Source: Tessaracoccus defluvii (lineage in GTDB: Bacteria; Actinomycetota; Actinomycetes; Propionibacteriales; Propionibacteriaceae). Taken from it: a stretch of DNA of 64,000 bases. A program made the position numbers and the translations under genes. The stretch covers positions 1,550,001 to 1,614,000 of the forward strand of contig NZ_CP060789.1 in NCBI RefSeq assembly GCF_014489575.1, given 5' to 3'. Under the pieces are notes generated by a model, which saw only the letters and a program-made list of their open reading frames with translations, was not told where the DNA came from and searched no databases. Every line of letters begins with the position of its first letter. Position 1 is the stretch's first letter. Below, piece after piece: positions 11,304-19,105 of this stretch.

Positions 11304-11870
11304 TTACTCGGCGGCCTGGACCTCAGGAGAGTCGGCGGGGTGGGCCGCCCCACGCACGGCCCGGAAGGTCCACAGCTTGTTGACCACGAAGTTGATCGGC
11401 ATGGTGATGAGGATCGCGATGAGCTGGCTCCAGTACTCACGCGAGTTGAGGCCGCGCTCCTCGTGGAACCACGGCTCGGGCAGATACACGGGGCTGGTCG
11501 GGTTCGTCAGGGCGATCTTGATCGCGAGGCCGACGGCGGCCGCGACGGAACCGACCGCCAGGAACGGCCAGAACTCGCGGAACCACGGCGCGTGACGGTG
11601 CGAACGGAACGTCCACCAGCGGTTCAGCTGGAAGTTGTAGACGTTGGCGACCAGGAACGCAACGATCCACACGATCGCGGTGAACCGGACGTTGAACTCG
11701 GTGCCGGGGATGCTCCAGACCACGTTCTGGGCGTTCACCGAGCCACCGTTGGCCTTGTTCATCAGCACCATGACGATGAGGTTGACGATCACACCGGACC
11801 CGCCGACCATCCCGAACTTCACCAGCTGGCGCAGCGAGTTGCCGTACCGGCGGACGAGTTCCTTGATCAT
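11304..11870 (-). CDS. GtrA family membrane protein
   Basis: 188 aa with four hydrophobic segments and the GtrA fold pattern (QLVKFGMVGGSGVIVNLIV near the start; VYNFQLNRWWTF and VVNKLWTF, the paired N-x(5-7)-W-T-F motifs). GtrA-like proteins are thought to move polyprenyl-linked sugars or help cell-surface polysaccharide synthesis. The ATG at 11870 is preferred because the family begins just before the first helix; a longer open frame upstream has no membrane character. It ends 4 bp before smc starts on the same strand. Its upstream region is shared with the divergent SDR-like gene. Confidence 0.85.
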   Translation of the reverse strand: MIKELVRRYGNSLRQLVKFGMVGGSGVIVNLIVMVLMNKANGGSVNAQNVVWSIPGTEFNVRFTAIVWIVAFLVANVYNFQLNRWWTFRSHRHAPWFREFWPFLAVGSVAAAVGLAIKIALTNPTSPVYLPEPWFHEERGLNSREYWSQLIAILITMPINFVVNKLWTFRAVRGAAHPADSPEVQAAE

Positions 11871-12039
11871 GCGGTGCCTCTCTGGCTGATTGAGCTGAAG
11901 GCCCAACGAGCCAAGCATTGTCAAGTATGGCCGCACCGGTGGGCAGGACCAACCGCCACGCCGTCGCAGGAGGGCCACCGGGGCCGGTCGGGCCCTCGTC
12001 GGGAGGGCGTCAGGCGGCCGCTGCCGTAGGATCAGCCCA

Positions 12040-13578
12040 GTGACCGACTCCATCGACATCGCTTCTGCCGCTGCGCCCTCGCCGTCCTTCGACAGGGCCG
12101 ACCTGGAGGTGGCACTGCGGGTGCTCGGTGCGGCCCATGAGCTGCCGGAGGATCACCCGGACCGGATCGCGCTGCGGGACGCCACGTCCGGCATGTACAA
12201 GTCCGCGCGGAAGAAACGGCGGCGCGACTTCCGTGACGCCGTCAGCTCGGCCGACCGCGAGGTCGTCGCCAGGACCGCGACCGGCGCCCCCGACCGCATC
12301 GACGACGAGACCCGCGGGATCGAGCTCACCACCTCCGTGGAGTCGGCCAGCGCCGGCAGCCTGCTGCGGCCACGCAACTGCTACGTCTGCAAGGAGCCCT
12401 ACACCCGGGTCGACGCGTTCTACCACCAGCTGTGCCCCACCTGCGCCCACTTCAGCCACGGCAAGCGCAACGCCCGCACCGATCTGACGGGCAGGCGCGC
12501 CCTGCTGACCGGCGGCCGGGCCAAGATCGGCATGCACATCGCCCTGCGGCTGCTGCGCGACGGCGCCCACACCACCATCACCACCCGGTTCCCGAACGAC
12601 GCCGCCCGCCGCTTCGCCTCGCTCCCGGACTCGTCCGACTGGCTCCACCGGCTGAAGGTCGTGGGCATCGACCTGCGCGACCCGGCCCAGGTCATCGCGC
12701 TCGCCGACTCCGTCGCGGCCGCGGGACCGCTCGACATCCTCATCAACAACGCGGCCCAGACGGTGCGGCGCTCCCCCGGCTCGTATTCCCTGCTGGTCGA
12801 TGCCGAGACACAGTCGCTCCCCGGTGGGCCGCTGCCGGAGATCGAGAAGCTGGGCGGTCCTGCGCAGCTGCACCCGGTCTCGATCGGCACCTCCGTCTCC
12901 GGCGGCTCGGCGTCCGTTCCCGCCCCCATGCTGTCGACGGCGTCGCTGGCCGGCACCGTCGCCGAGGGGGTCGCCCAGCACCTGACCGCGGGCGACCTGA
13001 CGGCGTTGGCGATGACGGCCGGGTCGTCGTCCCTCGCGAAGCACGCAGACGGCAGCGCCATCGACGCGGGGGGCCTGGTGCCCGACGTCGCGCACGTCAA
13101 CAGCTGGGTGCAGCACGTCCACGAGGTCGATCCCGTGGAGATGCTCGAGGTGCAGCTGTGCAACACGACCGCGCCGTTCCTGCTGATCGCGCGGCTCCGC
13201 GCGTCCCTGGCCGCCTCCCCCGCCCGGCGCACCTACGTCGTCAACGTGTCGGCGATGGAGGGACAGTTCTCCCGCCGCTACAAGGGCCCCGGCCACCCGC
13301 ACACGAACATGGCGAAGGCCGCTCTCAACATGCTGACCCGCACGAGCGCCAGCGAGATGCTCACCACGGACGGCATCCTCATGACCGCCGTCGACACCGG
13401 CTGGATCACCGACGAGCGCCCGCACTACACCAAGGTGCGACTGGCGCAGGAGGGGTTCAAGGCGCCCCTCGACCTGGTCGACGGCGCCGCCCGCGTCTAC
13501 GACCCGATCGTGCGCGGCGAGGCCGGCGAGGACGTCCACGGGGTGTTCCTGAAGGACTACGTCGCGAGCCCCTGGTGA
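12040..13578 (+). CDS. SDR-like protein with N-terminal CxxC...CxxC extension
   Basis: 512 aa starting at GTG 12040. Residues ~1-150 form an extension with two CxxC pairs (CYVCKEP and CPTCAHFSHGKR), a likely zinc-binding knuckle. From about residue 150 follows a Rossmann domain with TGGRAKIGM (SDR TGxxxIG), LKVVGIDLRD and LINNAAQT (NNAA). The usual catalytic Tyr of YxxxK seems replaced: the lysine stands in HTNMAKAAL, with Thr four residues before it. The protein may be a degenerate or non-classical dehydrogenase. A ~100 residue insertion, rich in Ser/Ala/Gly, separates the NNAA motif from the active-site region. It is divergent from gtrA; the methyltransferase gene follows after 9 bp. Confidence 0.75.
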   Translation: MTDSIDIASAAAPSPSFDRADLEVALRVLGAAHELPEDHPDRIALRDATSGMYKSARKKRRRDFRDAVSSADREVVARTATGAPDRIDDETRGIELTTSVESASAGSLLRPRNCYVCKEPYTRVDAFYHQLCPTCAHFSHGKRNARTDLTGRRALLTGGRAKIGMHIALRLLRDGAHTTITTRFPNDAARRFASLPDSSDWLHRLKVVGIDLRDPAQVIALADSVAAAGPLDILINNAAQTVRRSPGSYSLLVDAETQSLPGGPLPEIEKLGGPAQLHPVSIGTSVSGGSASVPAPMLSTASLAGTVAEGVAQHLTAGDLTALAMTAGSSSLAKHADGSAIDAGGLVPDVAHVNSWVQHVHEVDPVEMLEVQLCNTTAPFLLIARLRASLAASPARRTYVVNVSAMEGQFSRRYKGPGHPHTNMAKAALNMLTRTSASEMLTTDGILMTAVDTGWITDERPHYTKVRLAQEGFKAPLDLVDGAARVYDPIVRGEAGEDVHGVFLKDYVASPW

Positions 13579-13587
13579 CCCGCCGCC

Positions 13588-14253
13588 GTGCTTGACCCCC
13601 TCCTCACCGCCACGCACGCCGGGTTCATCGCGGCCCGGCCCGACGGCGCCGACGAGGACGTCCACATGCTCCCCGGCATCGTCGACCACGTCATCGAGCG
13701 GCTGACGCCGTCCGGGGCCCTGGTGTTCGACCCGTTCGCCGGCTTCGGCACGACCCTGGCCCGCGCGGTGGCCCTGGGGCGCAGGGCGCTCGGCGTCGAG
13801 CTGCTGCCGGAGCGCGTCGACCAGCTGCGCCGGTGGGTGCCGCAGGCGCACGTCATCGAGGGCGACGCGCGGGAGTTGCTGCGCCTCGTCGCAGGACTCG
13901 TCGCCCCCGGGTCGGTGGACCTGATCCTGACGTCGCCGCCGTACATGACGGTCAACGACCACGATGCCGATCCGTTGACCGCCTACGAGCTGGAGGGCGG
14001 CGACTACGAGCGTTACCTGGCGGAGCTCGGACTCGTCGCGGCCCAGTGTGCGAGGCTCGTGGCGCCGGGCGGCTTCGTGGTGTGGAACGTGGCCGACATC
14101 GACCACCTGGGTATCCGGACGACGCTGATCGCCGACTGCGCGCGGGTGCTCGCCGCCCACCTCGACCCGGCCGGGGTCACGACCATCGAATGGGACCGCC
14201 TCCCGCATGATCTGGTGGCCGACGCGCTGCTGGTCTTCCGTCGTCCCGCCTGA
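13588..14253 (+). CDS. DNA methyltransferase of the TSPPY type (orphan)
   Basis: 221 aa from GTG 13588. It shows motif I DPFAGFGTT (AdoMet binding) followed by motif IV TSPPYMT (catalytic), i.e. the order I then IV. TSPPY is typical of N4-cytosine and some N6-adenine methyltransferases. The target-recognition part is short, in line with the small size. There is no restriction endonuclease gene beside it, so it is an orphan methylase or acts on RNA (related folds modify rRNA and tRNA). It starts 9 bp after the SDR-like gene and is probably in its operon. Substrate not determinable from sequence. Confidence 0.75.
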   Translation: MLDPLLTATHAGFIAARPDGADEDVHMLPGIVDHVIERLTPSGALVFDPFAGFGTTLARAVALGRRALGVELLPERVDQLRRWVPQAHVIEGDARELLRLVAGLVAPGSVDLILTSPPYMTVNDHDADPLTAYELEGGDYERYLAELGLVAAQCARLVAPGGFVVWNVADIDHLGIRTTLIADCARVLAAHLDPAGVTTIEWDRLPHDLVADALLVFRRPA

Positions 14254-14310
14254 CCTCAGTCGCCCTGGGGGTGCTTTCTAGGACTTCCAACACGGCCCAC
14301 CTGGCGACCC

Positions 14311-14886
14311 TCAGCACTGCGGCTGACGCGCAGCCTGCTCCCGGCGTGCCATCGCGGCGCGAAGGGTCCGAACCTTCAGCAGGGCGGCGTCGATGAGCTC
14401 AGCGGCGTCCTCAGGTGTGGCCGGTAGTCGACGGCTGGTGTCGCGGACGCGGTCGAGCAGGGTGTCGACGGCGAACTCTGGGAATTCCTTGGCGACCCGC
14501 GCCCGGGCAGCCTCAAGAGCCGCCACGACTTCGCGCGCACCCTGCTCGAGCTGCGCGGGAGCAGCATCTTCCTGGCGGAACTGATCGTCCGACAGGTCGC
14601 TGGGCACCTCGATCGCGAGCACCCCCTTGGCCCGCTGGAGCCTGATCCTGGCTTTCTCCGGCCTCGCGGTTCCCTGCCACAACGTGATGCGGATCAGCTT
14701 GAGCCCCGGCCCGTAGTCGTGCTCACCCTCCAGCAACACGTCGCCGAGATCACAGACGGGATAGACATCGCCGTAACCCCAGTCTCCACGGCAGGTCACG
14801 TGGATCAGCACCATGTGCTCGGGCGCGAGGTCGGTCGAGGGCTGTAGTGGCACCTCATCCTCAGGTGGTCGGCCATTCGCCCGCAT
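14311..14886 (-). CDS. Hypothetical protein, possibly the C-terminal half of the LRR gene upstream
   Basis: About 191 aa with ATG 14886 as start. The first part holds a mixed alpha/beta stretch (MVLIHVTCRGDWGYGDVYPV), and the last ~90 residues are strongly helical and charged. I do not recognise a family. The open frame continues upstream without a stop into the region coding the LRR protein in another frame. Removing one G from the GGGGG (minus strand) near 14949 would fuse the two into one ~380 aa protein. Whether it is a separate gene or a fusion split by a one-base insertion cannot be settled here. Confidence 0.5.
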   Translation of the reverse strand: MRANGRPPEDEVPLQPSTDLAPEHMVLIHVTCRGDWGYGDVYPVCDLGDVLLEGEHDYGPGLKLIRITLWQGTARPEKARIRLQRAKGVLAIEVPSDLSDDQFRQEDAAPAQLEQGAREVVAALEAARARVAKEFPEFAVDTLLDRVRDTSRRLPATPEDAAELIDAALLKVRTLRAAMARREQAARQPQC

Positions 14887-14920
14887 CCGGGCCGGCCGGC
14901 GGCCAGCCAGCTCGAAGAGA

Positions 14921-15496
14921 CTACGGGCGTCCGCGGCCGGGGTTCCCCCTGGGGTCCCACCAGGAGAACCCGACCATGCGTGCGTGGTCGCGCAGCAGCT
15001 CGGCGTCGCCGGGGGCGATCGGGAAGGTGGACGCCAGCTGGACCTCACGGAGGTTCGGCGCGGCCAGGAACGGCGAGAGGCCGGTCGTGAGACCCTTCAT
15101 CGAGCCGAGGTCGAGCCGCCACAGGCCTGTCAGCCGCCAGAGCGGAGGGAACGACTGGACCTGAGGCAGGGCGTAGAGGTCGAGTTCCTCGAGCGTGGTC
15201 AATTCCTCGACGCCCACCAGCTCTGTCAGCCCGCGCACGTGGCTGACCATCAGCTGGCGAAGGCTCGTGCAGCCGCGCAGGTCGATACGTTCCGCGGATC
15301 CCCCGTTGATCGCCAGGCTCTCCAGCCCCTCGACCTTCGCCAGTTCCCCGTCCGGCACCGTGACCGACGTCAGGCCGAGCGCACGCACCCCTGGAGCGAC
15401 CTTCGAGGCGTCGAAGACACCCCCCTCGAAGTCGACACGGAAGCTGTTCCATTTCTCGCGGACATCGGTGATCCACAGCACGCCGTCATCGGTCAT
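14921..15496 (-). CDS. Leucine-rich-repeat protein of unknown function
   Basis: 191 aa from ATG 15496. It contains a run of LRR-like units of ~22 residues, visible as LESLAINGGSAERIDLRGC, LRQLMVSHVRGLTEL, LEELDLYALPQVQSF and LWRLDLGSMKGLTTGL. There is no signal peptide, so it is likely cytosolic and binds a partner. The C-terminal region loses repeat character and ends shortly after DHARMVGFSWWDP. The stop lies 35 bp before the proposed start of the next gene on the same strand, which may really be the continuation of this protein. An operator-like palindrome lies 65 bp upstream. Confidence 0.6.
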   Translation of the reverse strand: MTDDGVLWITDVREKWNSFRVDFEGGVFDASKVAPGVRALGLTSVTVPDGELAKVEGLESLAINGGSAERIDLRGCTSLRQLMVSHVRGLTELVGVEELTTLEELDLYALPQVQSFPPLWRLTGLWRLDLGSMKGLTTGLSPFLAAPNLREVQLASTFPIAPGDAELLRDHARMVGFSWWDPRGNPGRGRP

Positions 15497-15560
15497 GTCG
15501 AGGACATCCGCTGGGCGCTGGAGGCTGCTCCCCGGACCGCCGGGTCATGCTTGCTCCTTC

Positions 15561-15596
15561 GATTCCATTCTGTACATCGTACAGACTTACGGAATC
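15561..15596. promoter_or_regulatory. Nested palindrome upstream of the LRR gene
   Basis: Inner arms TCTGTAC (15569-15575) and GTACAGA (15579-15585) are a perfect 7 bp inverted repeat around ATC. Outer arms GATTCC (15561-15566) and GGAATC (15591-15596) are also complementary. This looks like a dimeric repressor site 65-100 bp before the LRR start. The cognate regulator is unknown. Confidence 0.45.
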
Positions 15597-15641
15597 CACG
15601 ACACCAAACCACCTTTTCGAACATCGGTCTGTCAGACGGGG

Positions 15642-15803
15642 TCAGGCCACCGAACGACCTGAACACGGGCGCTGACACCTGGGGCAGAAGTGCGATGACC
15701 GGCCGTCGAACGGTTCACGACGGATCGGGGTTCCGCAGCGGTGACACCCCTCCCCCTCGCCGCCGTAGGCATCCAGTCCGCGGTCGAAGTAGCCCGACTC
15801 GCC
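15642..15803 (-). pseudogene. mutM: Displaced 3' end of mutM (zinc-finger tail only)
   Basis: Codes, on the minus strand, for the last ~50 residues of a MutM/Fpg protein. It opens with [14 protein letters not shown], continues with [16 protein letters not shown] and CPRCQRP, and has a stop at 15642. There is no upstream mutM body here. The five-C run at 15752-15756 keeps the zinc-finger frame open, unlike the main mutM gene. This is most simply the original mutM terminus, pushed away when the 10.6 kb island entered mutM. Confidence 0.85.
15670..15803. repeat. Direct repeat, copy 1 (smc-side border of the island)
   Basis: 134 bp matching 26321-26453, with one extra C (five C at 15752-15756 against four at 26403-26406) and about two substitutions. 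The matching sequence lies inside the mutM 3' end. The two copies bracket ~10.5 kb of accessory genes and behave like attL/attR of an integrated element. Confidence 0.85.
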
Positions 15804-16310
15804 ACGCTAGACGCATCCACGAATAGCGATTCGAATGGCCGGCGAGTGGCCATTCAACTGGCAGGCGAATGGCGATTCGACTCACCCCCAGATCCGCCGA
15901 AGCGGGACGCCCCCACGTGCGGGTCCTCTGAGAAGGCGGATGGCGGTTGCCCAGGCATCCGACGGGATCGTCTTTTGATCTACCCACTCCGTTGCATCGT
16001 GCGACCTAGCGCTTCCTTCCCGTGCCTCGCGTTCGCGCAAGTACTCGAGGAGGACCTTGCGAATCACGGCCTTCTGCTCGCCACTCAGTGGTGGCGCTCA
16101 TTCTCGGTTGCGCAGGACATGTTCGGCGTGAGCAGTCCAGCCGAGAACATCATCCAGATCAGAGACCCTGACCAGGGTCCTGACGACGGGGCGCCCGTCG
16201 CAACCGCTCACCTTCTCCTTGCGCGCCGGAAGTGTCCCCTCTGTCGACGCCGCGTGAATTCTGACCCCTGGTGCCGAGCGAAAGTTGACCCCCTCGGTCA
16301 GAGTGAGGGA
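15804..16310. other. Degenerate DNA between the mutM tail and the istA remnant
   Basis: No convincing gene. A perfect hairpin lies at 15833-15855 (GAATGGCC, 7-nt loop, GGCCATTC) with nearby copies of GCGATTCGA. On the minus strand a short frame at 15882-16067 and another ending at 16098 look like pieces of decayed genes. The stretch from ~16240, with repeated TGACCCC-like words, resembles the terminal repeats of an IS21-type element. Confidence 0.5.
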
Positions 16311-16727
16311 GTGATCAGCGTGGAGGATTGGGCCGAGATCAGACGGCTTCACAAGTCAGAGAAGATGCCGACCAAGGCGATCGCGCGTGAGTTGGGGGTG
16401 GCGTGGAACACGGTTCGTTCGGCGTTGGCCTCGGATGCGCCGCCGAGGTATCAGCGGGTGTCGGCTGGGTCAGCCATCGATGTGTTCGAGCCGAAGATCC
16501 GGGAATTGCTGGCCAAGACACCGACGATGCCGGCGACGGTGATCGGGGAACGGATCGGGTGGGTCGGGTCGGCGTCGATGTTGCGGGCCAGGGTTGCCTT
16601 GTTGCGGCCGCTGTACGCACCGTCGGATCCGGCGGCCCGGACGCAGTACGTGGCTGGGGAGACCGTCCTGACCAGAACTGGGAACAGCCAGAGACCATCT
16701 ACGAGAGCACAGCAGGATCGACGCTAA
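16311..16727 (+). pseudogene. IS21-family transposase IstA, truncated after ~117 residues
   Basis: From GTG 16311 the product begins ISVEDWAEIRRLHKSEK with the helix-turn-helix KAIARELGVAWNTVRSAL, then KIRELLAKTPTMPATVIGERIGW. These are hallmarks of the N-terminal DNA-binding part of actinobacterial IS21 IstA. Similarity stops at YVAGET near 16662, before the DDE catalytic domain, and the frame ends at 16727 in unrelated sequence that overlaps the 3' end of the AAA gene on the other strand. No IstB is present. It marks an old insertion or recombination joint at the island edge. Confidence 0.8.
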
Positions 16728-18980
16728 CTGCCTGGCACATGTTCACGAAATGCTCTTCGTCGACAGCTCGCAGAAACTCCATGCAGCGCCGGATATGGCC
16801 GTGCACCGCTCTGGCGTCCAGTACCTCCACCGTTTCGCTGCCTTCGCCGTGAGAGAAGCGGTTGCAGAAGTCGTATACGTCGCGGTATGGCTCGTCAGGA
16901 TCCACCTGCACAAGCGCTTCCATCTGCTGAAGGAAATTCGGCCGGTGCGGCGCCTTGTAGCTCGCGAATGTCTCCAGCACCCGCCGAGCCGCGTTGGGCA
17001 GGAGGAATAGCCGTTCGTGGTCCTCCGTGTCCTGCACACCCATCATCACCATGGAGAAGAGATACGCGTACTCCGAGGTACTGTTCCGCAGCAGCGTCGG
17101 AAGCTGACCAACCTTCGTTGTGCGCCTACCCTCGCTCGTCGCAGCGAATATCTCGCGAAACGCTACTCGCGGAAATCGGATCTCGTTCGCTTCACCTTCG
17201 GCGATCGCCCTGGCGGACGCGCGCCACTTGCTGTTGTGAGACGAGATGAATAGGCGAAGCAGGTTGAAGTCGTGAGTCAGGACGATGTACTGCCCGAAGT
17301 CTTTGAGCGTACTGACCAACCACTGATGGGTAGCGAAGAGGGCTTCCCGGTCAAGGGAACTCGAGGGGTCGTCGATGACGACGATGCGTTTGCCGGGATC
17401 AATGCCACGACCCTGCTGATCTTCGAGATTCCGCAGAAAGTACAGCAAAGACAGCGTGGTGCGCTCCCCCTCGCTGAGATTCGTGCCAGCCACGTCGTCA
17501 CGCCGACAACTGTAGGATCTGCCGTCGTCAGTCACGGCGATGCTGAGGTGGTTCTTCCCGTAGACTCGCGCCAAGTCGCGGGTGAGGGTGTCAGCCATCT
17601 CCTTCGTGGTGAACTGCTCCTGGCGCACGCGTTGAATCGCGCGCTCGGCCGACTCGGCAGCCTTCACAGCGCCTACGTTCGATTCTTTGGCCTCAGCTGC
17701 TTGTGTTTCCAGGTCGCGAAAGGCCCGGCTCTGCGAACCGATGATGTGATTGAGCACCGCCGTCTTCCGAAGCTCCGTCAGCTCTTCGTGCCGACGAGCC
17801 TGATGGTTATGGTCCTTCACCGCCTCTGACAGGACGGTCGCGGAGACCGCGGTGTCAAGCACCGAGCATTCGGGCTCCTCAGGGGTGGCACTGGGATCGG
17901 CGATCTTCGTGTTAAGGGCATTTTCGACTAGTTCGATGCAGGCCACTCGCGTCTCAACTTCACGTCGAGCCTCGTCTGCGGCCATCTTGAAGGCGGCTTG
18001 AAGGTCGCCGGAAAGGGCCGACTGGGCGGGCAACGAATCGAGCCAGGCGAGCAGAGCCTTCTTATGCTCCCCGACCATTGCCAGGAACTGCTGTGCATCG
18101 CGCCGGATCTGCAGCCAGCTTTCGTCGAAATGCCGGGCAAGTCGTTCCCACCGCTCAAGGGATATCGTGTTGTCGCAGAAGATGCAGCTTCCCTCTGCCT
18201 CGTGGAGCAAGAGCCCTTGCTCCACCCATTCCTGGGCGCGGGGCTGGAGCCGAGAGCTTCGATCGCGACGCGCGTCGGAGTGCGCGACAGAATAGGTCCG
18301 AACTCGTGCAGTCGTTCCACCACAGTCGGCGGGTTCGCAACATCCGGGAGGATCGAAGGTGCACTCTCGCCGAGCCGGACGAGTGCGTCTGCGTGAGCAC
18401 CGTCGTCAGGGAAGTCGCCGCGCACTGATCGGAGCATCTCGCCGACCTTGACGACCGAGTAGCGGCTCTTGCTGTAGTTTTTGTAGTCAAGAGGCTGGAG
18501 CTCGTCGACGATGCGCTTCTGCACGTCGCGGGCGAGTTGGTCGACCTTTTGCTGGGCCTTCCGACGCAGCTCCTCACTCTTGCTCGCATGATCCTGTAAT
18601 CGTTCGATCTCGGCCTCGAGCTCCTTCTCCTTCTCCTTCGAGTCGATGGCGGCTTGCCCGAGAGTGACGATCGCGTCAGCGCTCTCCCCCGCCAAGAACT
18701 CTGACAAATTCGCTTCGACCCACGCACGAGTGAATACGGCGATCGATGATGGGCCGCTGCCACCCGGAAGGACGTTCACCGTGCGTTGGTCATCCTCCTC
18801 CCACACCACACCGGTTGCTGCCTGCCCCTCGCCGAGGCTGAGAAGTAGTTCAGCCAGCGTGGACTTGCCACTGCCGTTGTGACCATAGACGATGGTCGCG
18901 CGCCCCAAGGGCAGGCTGTCGGGCCAGAACCCCTTGCCGAGGGACCGCCATCGGTTCTTCAGATCAAGTCGACGAAGCAT
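16699..18980 (-). CDS. AAA_13 (RloC/PrrC-like) ATPase with CxxC motif (frame break near 18241)
   Basis: Joined length about 760 aa from ATG 18980. Walker A GHNGSGKST lies at residues 33-41. A charged coiled coil follows (KEKEKELEAEIERLQ), then CIFCDNT near residue 260, the CxxC typical of COG4694 proteins. A second coiled coil leads to the signature LSEGERTTLSLLYF, Walker B VVIDDPSSSLD and the switch VLTHDFNLLR. The C-terminus has NRFSHGEGSE, as in AAA_13 proteins. The break is at GGGG 18240-18243; one added base gives SPRAQEWVEQGLLLHEAEG. RloC and PrrC cut tRNA anticodon loops after phage attack; whether this one has a nuclease domain is not evident. It is the last gene of the minus-strand cluster, 125 bp after the GHKL gene. 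Confidence 0.8.
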
Positions 18981-19105
18981 GCGCTGAGTGTAGTTGTCGC
19001 CTCCGACATTCCCAGGCAATCGAGCCGGCCAATAGCGCACCCCGAGGCCTCACTGGCTCGCGGATTAGTGGGACCTCACTCGTTGATCGCCGGGTCATCC
19101 TCGAT

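Noticed and set aside
12010..14208. 732-codon minus-strand open frame
   Set aside because: Antisense shadow of the SDR-like and methylase genes; Arg/Gly/Gln-rich with no domain.
15670..15803. tRNA gene as island attachment site
   Set aside because: The repeat encodes the MutM zinc-finger tail; no tRNA-like fold is visible here or elsewhere in the window.
15882..16067. 61-codon minus-strand frame
   Set aside because: Looks helical and protein-like, but has no start context and lies in degenerate DNA; left as a possible remnant.
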